A stretch of 13,453 nt of DNA from an uncultured Porphyromonadaceae bacterium (GTDB taxonomy: Bacteria; Bacteroidota; Bacteroidia; Bacteroidales; Muribaculaceae). Position 1 is the stretch's first letter. Each line of letters begins with the position of its first letter. The stretch spans positions 1-13,453 of the forward strand of contig UROS01000053.1 of NCBI GenBank assembly GCA_900549445.1, given 5' to 3'. Below are positions 5,651-12,545 of the stretch, piece after piece. The notes under the pieces are model-generated. The model was given only the letters and a program-made list of their open reading frames with translations. It did not search any database and was not told the origin of the DNA. The translations under genes were made by a program, and so were the position numbers.

Positions 5651-8389
5651 TTAGAAGAGGCGCTGCTGCCCCGTGATTTCGTCGCGCACTTCGTCGTCGC
5701 TCTTCTCGGCTTCCTCAGGTTCTTCCGGCGCGGTAAGATCCGGCTCAGCGGGGGCTGAAATTTCCTCTTCTGCAGGGTCGTCATCGTCGCCCGGAAGCGG
5801 ATCGAGTTCCGTAACCCTGTCGAGGGTGAAGGTGGTGAGGCGTTTGCCCTTTGCCTTGACCGACTTGACGGCGATAAACTCCATGGCGTCGACCGCGAGG
5901 GGCGGCCGCGAGGCATCCTCGCCGCCGAAGGTGAGTTCCAGACGCGGGTGGCGCGAGTCGGTGAGCAGGATGAGCTGCGATTTCTCGTTTTCGCCCAGGT
6001 ATCTGACAGCTCTGGGAGTAGGCTCGAAAGTGAAACGCTTTATGTAGGGGTAACCCTGGTCGGCGTCGAAGAGCACGGCTGTCCACACAACGGCGGGACG
6101 GAACTTTTCGATGCGGAGGATATCGTCGGGGTAATGGTTGGAGGCGTCGAACGTTGAAGTATAATATTCGCCGTTGCGGCGGATGACGAGCACGAGGTCG
6201 TCGCCGAAAAACTCGCCCAAAAGATTGCCGCGCCCCTCATAATTGAGGCGCAGGATGTCGGGGTCGAACCACACCTGCCGGCCGCCGAGGGTGGTGGTGC
6301 CCTTCTCCTTAAGCGAGAAACGGTGGACTTCGTTGCGTGTGACGATGTTGCCCATCGCGCCGCGGCCCTTGATGGCGAGAGCGGCGAAATCAACGTCGAA
6401 CTGCAGTGTCTTGAGGCGGAGCTTGGGTTTGAGGGTCACTTTTACTACCTCGGCCTCGCCGTTGGGATTGGCGGTGAACCAGGCTATGCGGGTGCCGGGG
6501 AGACCGGGAGTGAGATTGTACTCCTTGTCGCGGGTGACGCCGGTCACGGCAAAGCGCTTCATATAGTAGGTGCCACCCTTGCCGTTCTGGTAGATCACGT
6601 TGTAGATGGTGCGGGTGTCGTTGCGGTTGAACACGGCCACGTAAAGCACGTTTTTGCCGATGAACATCTTTTCCTGTACGCGCACCACCTTGTAGCGGCC
6701 GTCCTTGAAGAATACAATGATGTCGTCGATCGACGAGCAGTCGCAGAGGAACTCGTCGCGTTTGAGGCCGGTTCCGATGAAGCCTTCCTCGCGGTTTATG
6801 TAAAGTTTCTCGTTGGCCTCCGCCACTGTGGCGGCCTGGATATTGTCGAAGTTGCGTATTACGGTGCGGCGCGGGAACGCCTCGCCGTATTTGGCTTTGA
6901 GATTCTCGTACCAGCGTATGGTGTAGTCTGTCAGGTGCTCGATATCGTTTTTCAGGGCTTCGATTTTCGCCTTATAGGCGGCAATCTGCTCGTCGCATTT
7001 GTCGGCGTTGAATTTCAGAATACGGCCCATCTTGATTTCGAAAAGCCGCACGATATCGTCGTCGGTAATCTCGCGGAAGAAATATTTTACATACTTTTCG
7101 AGCCGGCTCCGGATATGGGCGATAGCCTCCTCGCGGTTCTCGGCCTGTTCGTAGCCTTTTTCCTTGTAGATGCGTTTTTCAATGAAAATGCGCTCGAGGG
7201 TGGCGAAATGGAGTTGCTCGCTCACCTCGCCGAGCTGGATTTTGAGTTCGGCGTGGAGTATGGAGCGGGTGCGCTCCACGCTGTGGCGAAGCACGTCGGA
7301 GATACTGAGGAAATGAGGCTTGTTGTCGGAAATCACGCAGCAGTTGGGCGACACCGAAACCTCGCAGTCGGTGAATGCGTAGAGAGCGTCGATGGTGCGG
7401 TCTGACGAAGTGCCGGGCTGGAGGTAGACGATGATGTTGGCATTTTCGGCGGTATTGTCGTCGACTTTGCGGATCTTTATCTTGCCCGACTCGAAGGCCT
7501 TGAGAATCGAGTCGATGACTGTTGCGGTGGTTTTGCCGTAGGGGATTTCGGTAACGGCGAGGGTCTTGTTGTCGACCTTCTCGATTTTGGCGCGGATGCG
7601 GACAGAGCCGCCGCGTTCGCCGTCGTTGTAGCGCGACACGTCGATGAATCCACCGGTGGGGAAATCGGGGTAGAGCGCGAATTCCTCGCCGCGGAGAAAT
7701 GCCACAGCGGCGTCGATGATCTCGTTGAAATTATGGGGGAGGATTTTCGACGAAAGTCCTACGGCGATGCCCTCTACGCCCTGCGAGAGGAGGAGCGGAA
7801 ACTTGACAGGCAGCGTCACGGGTTCCTTCTTGCGTCCGTCGTAGCTGAGGGTCCATTCGGTCACCTTGGGGTTGTAGACCACGTCGAGCGCGAACTGCGA
7901 GAGGCGCGCCTCGATATAACGGCCGGCGGCAGCGGAGGCTCCGGTCAGGATGTTGCCCCAGTTGCCCTGAGTGTCGACGAGCAGATCTTTCTGTCCCAGC
8001 TGCACGAGCGCCTCATAGATCGATGCGTCGCCGTGGGGGTGGAACTGCATGGTGTTGCCCACGATGTTGGCCACCTTGTTGAACCGGCCGTCGTCGAGCA
8101 TCTTCATGGAATGGAGGATTCGGCGCTGCACAGGTTTGAGACCGTCGTCGACGTGCGGGACGGCGCGCTCGAGAATCACGTAGCTCGCATAGTCGAGAAA
8201 CCAGCTCTGGAACATTCCGCGCAGCTGATGGCGCACGGTGTCGTCGGAGGTGTCGACTATTAAGCGGGGGTCGAACTTTTCGATTGACTGCACGGTCTCG
8301 GCTTCTTCACCGTCAACGGTTTCCTCGCCGTTGTTTTCGGGGGATGGCACTGCTGCTTCGTCTTCAAATTCGTCTGTATCGTCGCTCAT
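5651..8389 (-). CDS. parC: DNA topoisomerase IV subunit A (GyrA/ParC family)
   Basis: Encodes 912 residues. The subunit cuts and rejoins DNA in a type IIA topoisomerase, with ParE supplying ATPase activity. The breakage-reunion domain starts near residue 53 (LRGMFQSWFLDYASYVILERAVPHV), with LKPVQRRILHSM at 84-95, HPHGDASIYEALV at 117-129, and the catalytic Arg157-Tyr158 in AAGRYIEARLSQ. A coiled-coil-rich section follows (about 380-510), then a beta-pinwheel C-terminal domain (about 530-860). Both termini are acidic: residues 2-34 and the last 50. Bacteroidetes carry a GyrA and this second A subunit; the QGNWGN phrase (141-146) and overall length favour ParC, and no GyrA-box is evident. Residue 122 is Ala where E. 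coli ParC has the quinolone-contact Ser80, while the Glu84 equivalent (Glu126) is kept. The start follows a consensus promoter by about 25 bases. parE is not adjacent in this window. Confidence 0.93.
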   Translation of the reverse strand: MSDDTDEFEDEAAVPSPENNGEETVDGEEAETVQSIEKFDPRLIVDTSDDTVRHQLRGMFQSWFLDYASYVILERAVPHVDDGLKPVQRRILHSMKMLDDGRFNKVANIVGNTMQFHPHGDASIYEALVQLGQKDLLVDTQGNWGNILTGASAAAGRYIEARLSQFALDVVYNPKVTEWTLSYDGRKKEPVTLPVKFPLLLSQGVEGIAVGLSSKILPHNFNEIIDAAVAFLRGEEFALYPDFPTGGFIDVSRYNDGERGGSVRIRAKIEKVDNKTLAVTEIPYGKTTATVIDSILKAFESGKIKIRKVDDNTAENANIIVYLQPGTSSDRTIDALYAFTDCEVSVSPNCCVISDNKPHFLSISDVLRHSVERTRSILHAELKIQLGEVSEQLHFATLERIFIEKRIYKEKGYEQAENREEAIAHIRSRLEKYVKYFFREITDDDIVRLFEIKMGRILKFNADKCDEQIAAYKAKIEALKNDIEHLTDYTIRWYENLKAKYGEAFPRRTVIRNFDNIQAATVAEANEKLYINREEGFIGTGLKRDEFLCDCSSIDDIIVFFKDGRYKVVRVQEKMFIGKNVLYVAVFNRNDTRTIYNVIYQNGKGGTYYMKRFAVTGVTRDKEYNLTPGLPGTRIAWFTANPNGEAEVVKVTLKPKLRLKTLQFDVDFAALAIKGRGAMGNIVTRNEVHRFSLKEKGTTTLGGRQVWFDPDILRLNYEGRGNLLGEFFGDDLVLVIRRNGEYYTSTFDASNHYPDDILRIEKFRPAVVWTAVLFDADQGYPYIKRFTFEPTPRAVRYLGENEKSQLILLTDSRHPRLELTFGGEDASRPPLAVDAMEFIAVKSVKAKGKRLTTFTLDRVTELDPLPGDDDDPAEEEISAPAEPDLTAPEEPEEAEKSDDEVRDEITGQQRLF

Positions 8390-8407
8390 TTCGGGGGAGA
8401 TTTATCA

Positions 8408-8446
8408 TTTTAGGCAAAGTTACGAAATTTTGCCTAAAAAATCAAA
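8408..8446 (-). promoter_or_regulatory. parC operon promoter with overlapping inverted repeat
   Basis: On the minus strand TTTG (8446-8443), a 20-base spacer and TAACTTTG (8422-8415) match the Bacteroidetes consensus exactly, with transcription expected about 20 bases before the parC start. A perfect 11-base inverted repeat, 8408-8418 against 8429-8439, with 10 bases between, overlaps the -7 box. Such symmetry could be an operator; it is AT-rich at the ends and lacks a usual GC stem, so a terminator for the upstream gene is less likely. Confidence 0.75.
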
Positions 8447-8488
8447 AAAGCAGATATTCGTATTTTGAGGCCGGGGGCGGGGGCAGTG

Positions 8489-9856
8489 TCAGATGACTGG
8501 TTTGCCGCTGAAACCGATACGCCGGCCATCAGAGCGCGCCACAGAAAACTCTTTGCCTGCTGGCCCGGGAATGAAATAGGCGTGTTTGATGGTGTATTGG
8601 ATGCGCTTTGTCTGATCAGACGTGAAACCAGTCATGAAACCAAAGTCATAGTCCATGATGTTGTCGGACCAGAACTCGTGCCCCGACTCGCTGGTGCGGG
8701 TGACCACTATGTCGCCCTGTGTGGTCTCACAATAAACATCGTAATCATACCATTCTGTATCGTCGCAGAAGTCACCTTCCGGAGCGAAAACATGGTCAAG
8801 CCCCAGAAAATGTCCTGCTTCATGAGCAAAAACATGCGGGGTGTTGGCAGCCGGCATCTGCAGAGAGTTAAGGAATATGCCGTTGCCGGTATTGGCGGGT
8901 GACAGTGGCAGACAACCCTCAAGTTCTTCATCGGCATCGAAGACAGGGAAGAAGGTGAAACCGGCTAAAGTGCCATTTCCACTCACTACCTCATCGCCGT
9001 ACTTAATCGGACTTACCCAAACGTTAAGTGCATGTTCCATGTCCCAGACATATTTGTCGTCGATTTCGGCTGTCTCAAAATCAACAACGACTGCCTCGTT
9101 CTCATATACGATGCCGGGAGTTTTAAGTGCAGAACCGTCGGGGGCATGAGTGGCGGCGACGAAACGAACGCCGGTGTCAGTCTGACCCGGGATGTTGAAA
9201 TAGTTGCCGTATACACGGTTCGCATAGTCAATCTGCTCTCTGACCATCCATTCCTTGACCGGATAGTCGCCCCCCGCATCGGGGAAGAGATGGAAGATTA
9301 CGGGTATCTCGTAAACATCGGGATTCGGGATTACGGGTCTGGAAAAACCTGAGCGGAATTCGAATGTGTTGGAATAATACTCCCCTTTGTCAGTCTGAAC
9401 ATAGCCGCGCACATAATAAGTGGTCTCCGGCAGAGGATGCATAAGATACAAACACCCCCAGTACAGAGGATTTTCCTTCCAGTCCCATTCCTGAATGATG
9501 TCAAAATCGGTGTAATCGTAGATCATTGAGCCGTCGCTGATGTCGGGCTGTTGATTATCGGTGGAGTAAACGCCCCCGATATATTTGATTTTTTCATCTT
9601 CAGGCAGATCCTCCATTACGAGCACAATGTCGTACATGGAAGGATAGTATTCCGGCGCGTCAAGATCCATCTCCTCAACGTTGCCGGGGCCGATGTGCAA
9701 CTTGAAAGCGGAGGCCGGCGGGGCGGGTTCAGGTTCATCGGTGTCGTCTTCGCAGGCACTCAGGGCGAAAGTAACAATCACAGCGGCAAGGAGTTTGAGC
9801 CACCGCTGAGCGAATACCCGGTTATCATTAAATTTGTAAGATTTTGTTTCAATCAT
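8489..9856 (-). CDS. Zinc-dependent metalloprotease lipoprotein (M43/pappalysin-like)
   Basis: Encodes 455 residues. The N-terminus has a long n-region, a hydrophobic core (KLLAAVIVTFALSAC) and lipobox Cys35, followed by an acidic/proline linker (EDDTDEPEPAPP). Residues 50-170 form a beta-rich domain with a fibronectin-like ending (TTYYVRGYVQTDKGEYYSNTFEF). The catalytic domain begins near 182 (YEIPVIFHLF) and holds the zinc site HEAGHFLGLDH at 345-355 (His345, Glu346, His349, His355), four cysteines around it (Cys315, 364, 376 and one upstream at 135), and the metzincin Met-turn NIMDY at 399-403. This matches the Bacteroidales zinc-dependent metalloproteinase lipoproteins. It would act at the cell surface or periplasm on protein substrates that cannot be named. 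No alternative start gives a shorter signal region. It has its own promoter about 50 bases upstream and a separate downstream promoter for parC, so it appears monocistronic. Confidence 0.86.
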   Translation of the reverse strand: MIETKSYKFNDNRVFAQRWLKLLAAVIVTFALSACEDDTDEPEPAPPASAFKLHIGPGNVEEMDLDAPEYYPSMYDIVLVMEDLPEDEKIKYIGGVYSTDNQQPDISDGSMIYDYTDFDIIQEWDWKENPLYWGCLYLMHPLPETTYYVRGYVQTDKGEYYSNTFEFRSGFSRPVIPNPDVYEIPVIFHLFPDAGGDYPVKEWMVREQIDYANRVYGNYFNIPGQTDTGVRFVAATHAPDGSALKTPGIVYENEAVVVDFETAEIDDKYVWDMEHALNVWVSPIKYGDEVVSGNGTLAGFTFFPVFDADEELEGCLPLSPANTGNGIFLNSLQMPAANTPHVFAHEAGHFLGLDHVFAPEGDFCDDTEWYDYDVYCETTQGDIVVTRTSESGHEFWSDNIMDYDFGFMTGFTSDQTKRIQYTIKHAYFIPGPAGKEFSVARSDGRRIGFSGKPVI

Positions 9857-9904
9857 ATTATTTAAGGTTCAGTTTTTTAGAAGATAAGAGCCAGCTTCGA
9901 TATG

Positions 9905-9936
9905 CAAATGTACAAATATTGAATCAATGTAGAAAA
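9905..9936 (-). promoter_or_regulatory. Metalloprotease gene promoter
   Basis: TACATTTG on the minus strand (9912-9905) is a full match to TAnnTTTG; 20 bases upstream is TTTT (9936-9933), one off TTTG. This would give a leader of roughly 40 bases before the start at 9856. Confidence 0.6.
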
Positions 9937-9966
9937 TCGGTTGCCAAAAAATAGTTGCGTAGCCGC

Positions 9967-10110
9967 AATTGCCGAAAAAATTGCCGAAAGAATACCCCCC
10001 TCCGGCTTCGGGAGGGCTACGGCTATCGCCGGTGGTAAGGCGGCGCATCCCTCCAGCGCTCTGTCGTTAGTAACATACTGATTATAAGTGAATTGTACGG
10101 ACGTGATTCT
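9967..10110. repeat. Cluster of short repeats and REP-like relics
   Basis: The spacer 9857-10166 contains several repeat signals and no gene I can support. There is an 11-base direct repeat AATTGCCGAAA at 9967-9977 and 9979-9989. On the minus strand, GTAG (10020-10017) precedes a hairpin with stem CCCTCC/GGAGGG and 7-base loop (9998-10016), the REP layout again. At 10095-10110 a 16-base stretch GTACGGACGTGATTCT is identical to the outer half of the family B arm at 3644-3671, but its matching half is degenerate, so it looks like a broken single copy. A second CCCTCC occurs near 10048-10053 and could pair with GGAGGG at 10011-10016. Confidence 0.55.
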
Positions 10111-10166
10111 GCGTATTAAGGGCTGTATCAATGGTTCGGAGCCAGGGGGCGCTCTTTTGTAGGAGG

Positions 10167-12053
10167 TCAGCGGCAGAAGCCGATGCGGCGCTGGGTACGC
10201 TCCGGAGCGACGGGAGCAGGAATGTCGGCGGCTTCTACGAGCCGCAGGAGTGATGGGTTTGCTTCCCCGGTTTCCATCACACGCACGGCCATTGCCGGAA
10301 TTATTTCGTTCTGAATCAGGTTTATGACGTGGCGGGCGTTGCCGAAAGCCCGGTCGCGGCGGGCGTGGTCGGCAGCGAGGCGCAACCGGAGGGCGCCGGA
10401 GGCGTCGGGGGTGAGTTTGTAACCGCTGTCGGCGAGGTATTTTACGGCTATTTCCATGAGTTCCTCCTCTGAAAAATCGTCGAAGAAATAGAGGTTGGAT
10501 GCCGGTATGCGTGATTTCAGACCGGGATTCATCTCGAACATCTTCTCCATTTCGTCGGGGTAGCCCGCAAGGATGAGCATCCAGTCGCGGCGCGATTCGT
10601 CGGAAAGAGCGGTCAGAAGCGACTCGATTACGAATTTCCCGGGGTCGCGCGGGTCGTCGGGCTGAAACAGCTGGTATGCCTCGTCGATGAAAAGTATGCC
10701 GCCCTGCGCCTCTTCGAGCGCCTTGAGAGTGTTGGAAGCCTCGGAATTGTAATACTGCCCGAGGAGGGTCGCACGCTCACGCACCACCACGTGTCCGCGT
10801 GAGAGCATACCCGCTGCGGCGAGCATTTTGCCCATCATTTTCGCAACCGTTGTCTTTCCGGTGCCGGGCGAACCGAGAAACATGGCGTGGAGTGGCATCG
10901 GAGCCACCGTCAGGCCGTTGTCGCTTCGCAGTCTGTTGAATTTCACCACTTTTTCATAAACCATCAGGCGGCTTTTTACCCGCTGCAGACCGGTGAGGCC
11001 GGAAAGCATCCCGGCCATGTCGGGCTGCGGCTCCACTTCGGCCTCGGGGGCGGGGCTTTCCTCTTCGGTAGCGGCCTTTTCTGAAGCGATGAATTCGTCG
11101 AGCAGACGGTCGAACTCGTTGTCGGAGTCCTCGGTCTGACATTCAGCCTCAGGGTCCGGATGGGCGAGGCTTGCAAGGAAACGGTTGGTGTATGCGTAGA
11201 CGTCGGATGGATCGGCGGGGAGAACGTCGGCGCCGCTCCAGCTGCCTACGATGTCGGCGCCCCCGGTTTCCACGATCTGGCCGCCGAAGGCTTTGCCGAG
11301 ACAACGGATTTCTACATAAGTTACGCCGCGGTGCGACTCGCCGAGCATAGCCGGAACTTCTACTATCCGCAAGTCGCCGTCGGATTCGGGTATGCGGAGG
11401 AACGTGAGGGTGAGATCGCCGTCGTAGTGAGCCACGATTTCGAGTTCGGGCAGGTCGGCGGGGCTGACTGATTCAGTGGCGCATTTCATGACGAAGCGCC
11501 ATACAAAGCGGCCGGTGGTGTCGGCGGTTATTGAGCGATAGTTTACATCAAGGTCGGGGTTGTAAAGGCTTGCGCGCCGTATGCGGTAGAGCTCGCCGGG
11601 AGCGTAGCCGCAGTTGTAGTGATGGAAAAACCGTACAGCTTTCTTGCCGATCAGGCGCCGGCGCGATTTTTCACGGACCTCGATGCGGAAGGAGTGGCCG
11701 GTGTCGATGGTGAAATAGTCGAAGGGAATGGCGCAGAAAAAATCGTGGCCCTCCTGTCCGGGTTTCAGCCACACGGGCACGGTGGTTGACTGCAGCCGCT
11801 TGCGCGCGGTGAGGTCGGTCAGCGAGACTGTCAGTTCTGTTTTCACTTCGGTGTCGGGTTCGCCGGCTGCTATCCTGTCGTTGAGAAGAGCCATCCTCAC
11901 TGCTATAAAGCTGTGGTGAGAGGTGACGAGAAAGTCGCTGCGGTCGCCGAATTCAGGATCGGCGTCGGTACAGACGGAATGTCCGTATTCAGGTTCGAGC
12001 ATCGCCATCTGAAGGTTGGAGAGATATATTGTTCCGGGATTTTTCTTGTTCAT
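10167..12053 (-). CDS. CbxX/CfxQ-type AAA+ ATPase with unrecognised N-terminal half
   Basis: Encodes 628 residues, no signal peptide, so cytoplasmic. Residues 350-610 are a CbxX/CfxQ-like (SpoVK-like) AAA+ module: LTGLQRVKSRL at 353-363, Walker A GSPGTGKT at 394-401, Walker B GILFIDEA at 452-459, a sensor-1 region LAGYPDEME at 495-503, an arginine finger candidate Arg515 in GLKSRIP, and the sensor-2 motif FGNARHV at 570-576. These ATPases remodel protein partners. Residues 1-290 are beta-rich with a break near 145-155, suggesting two beta-sandwich-like domains (for example FFCAIPFDYFTIDTGHSFRIEV at about 105-126 and TGRFVWRFVMKC at 180-191); I do not recognise them. An acidic, low-complexity linker (about 300-347) joins the halves. 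The neighbours (metalloprotease downstream, structured RNA and tRNA upstream) give no clear functional hint. The start is the only ATG at the head of the conserved frame. No consensus promoter is seen; a weak TAAATCTG lies about 30 bases upstream. Confidence 0.85.
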   Translation of the reverse strand: MNKKNPGTIYLSNLQMAMLEPEYGHSVCTDADPEFGDRSDFLVTSHHSFIAVRMALLNDRIAAGEPDTEVKTELTVSLTDLTARKRLQSTTVPVWLKPGQEGHDFFCAIPFDYFTIDTGHSFRIEVREKSRRRLIGKKAVRFFHHYNCGYAPGELYRIRRASLYNPDLDVNYRSITADTTGRFVWRFVMKCATESVSPADLPELEIVAHYDGDLTLTFLRIPESDGDLRIVEVPAMLGESHRGVTYVEIRCLGKAFGGQIVETGGADIVGSWSGADVLPADPSDVYAYTNRFLASLAHPDPEAECQTEDSDNEFDRLLDEFIASEKAATEEESPAPEAEVEPQPDMAGMLSGLTGLQRVKSRLMVYEKVVKFNRLRSDNGLTVAPMPLHAMFLGSPGTGKTTVAKMMGKMLAAAGMLSRGHVVVRERATLLGQYYNSEASNTLKALEEAQGGILFIDEAYQLFQPDDPRDPGKFVIESLLTALSDESRRDWMLILAGYPDEMEKMFEMNPGLKSRIPASNLYFFDDFSEEELMEIAVKYLADSGYKLTPDASGALRLRLAADHARRDRAFGNARHVINLIQNEIIPAMAVRVMETGEANPSLLRLVEAADIPAPVAPERTQRRIGFCR

Positions 12054-12120
12054 ATTTTTACAGTTTTAGTCAGATTAATAATCAGATTTATAGAAAGTTC
12101 CGAATTGTGCGGATTCGGTG

Positions 12121-12300
12121 AAAATTCGCGGAGGTCTCCCCTCCGGCATGCACAGTACCAACATGTCAAAGTACTCACCCGGCGGCTGAAGAGGGCGATA
12201 CGTATGGACGCACCACGGGCTGTCGGGCCTCTTTCTGCGTTGATAAAATGTTGGTGGGAAAACTATGCGCACCTCATTCCCGCGCCGCCCGGAGGGGCAG
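12121..12300 (-). ncRNA. Candidate structured RNA, possibly 6S RNA
   Basis: The spacer between the AAA+ gene and tRNA-Leu holds nested inverted repeats: an outer closing stem 12138-12146 with 12289-12297 (9 pairs), a middle stem 12157-12164 with 12248-12255 (8 pairs) and an inner stem 12189-12194 with 12228-12233 (6 pairs), around a palindrome ATACGTAT at 12198-12205. On the minus strand it ends in a GC hairpin followed by AATTTT, as an intrinsic terminator would. A near-consensus -7 box, TACTTTCG (12314-12307), would start a transcript near 12300, giving about 180 nucleotides. A long rod with internal bulges of this size is typical of 6S RNA, which binds RNA polymerase, but I identify it by shape only. 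A frame of 114 codons crosses this region and the tRNA and is not taken as real. An upstream leader of the AAA+ gene is the main alternative. Confidence 0.5.
12127..12145 (-). terminator. Intrinsic-terminator-like hairpin
   Basis: On the minus strand CGGAGG, a 5-base loop and CCTCCG (12145-12129) are followed by CG and then AATTTT (about 12126-12121). This is a short GC stem with a modest U-run. It would end a transcript coming from the tRNA/structured RNA side before the AAA+ gene. The 5' arm of this hairpin is also used in the closing stem of the candidate RNA, so the two pairings compete. Confidence 0.45.
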
Positions 12301-12380
12301 CACCGCCGAAAGTAATCTCTGTGAGATGAAGATGCTTCATAGCTGAAAATGCGTGTTTTTTCGAACTGTAAAAATATTCG

Positions 12381-12462
12381 TGCGCATGAAGGGACTCGAA
12401 CCCCCACGACCTGAGTCATCAGATCCTAAGTCTGACGCGGCTACCAATTACGCCACATGCGC
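12381..12462 (-). tRNA. tRNA-Leu (anticodon UAG)
   Basis: On the minus strand the acceptor arms GCGCATG (12462-12456) and CATGCGC pair fully with discriminator A at 12381. The anticodon loop CTTAGGA lies between stems TCAGA and TCTGA, giving anticodon TAG, which reads CUA-type leucine codons. The T-loop TTCGAGT is present. The extended variable region between the anticodon and T arms is that of a class II tRNA, as expected for leucine. The 3' CCA is not encoded. Confidence 0.95.
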
Positions 12463-12474
12463 CTTTCGTATCGG

Positions 12475-12506
12475 CAAAGATAATACTTTTCAGCTTCCCA
12501 CACAAA
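12475..12506 (-). promoter_or_regulatory. tRNA-Leu promoter
   Basis: On the minus strand TTTG (12506-12503), 20 bases, then TATCTTTG (12482-12475): a perfect Bacteroidetes consensus ending 12 bases before the tRNA 5' end. It lies back to back with the polA promoter, the two TTTG boxes being only 3 bases apart. Confidence 0.85.
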
Positions 12507-12509
12507 ATT

Positions 12510-12541
12510 TTTGGGAAAAATCGCGAAAATGTCTATCTTTG
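12510..12541 (+). promoter_or_regulatory. polA promoter
   Basis: TTTG (12510-12513), 20 bases, then TATCTTTG (12534-12541): a perfect consensus identical in its -7 box to the tRNA promoter on the other strand. Only four bases separate it from the polA ATG, so the transcript should start at or within a few bases of the start codon. Confidence 0.8.
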
Positions 12542-12545
12542 GACT

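Noticed and set aside
6323..7405. 360-codon plus-strand frame antisense to parC
   Set aside because: The opposite strand is an intact topoisomerase gene; long antisense frames follow from its GC-biased third positions.
9967..9989. Start of a CRISPR array or iteron
   Set aside because: Only two copies of an 11-base repeat with a 12-base period; no spacers, cas genes or replication gene nearby.
9877..10131. 84-codon minus-strand frame upstream of the metalloprotease gene
   Set aside because: It consists of repeats and the metalloprotease promoter in translation; no start signal or conserved domain is evident.
12075..12419. 114-codon minus-strand frame between the AAA+ gene and tRNA-Leu
   Set aside because: It runs through the 3' half of the tRNA and the candidate structured RNA, is rich in Arg/Cys/Pro as translated RNA genes tend to be, and has no start context.
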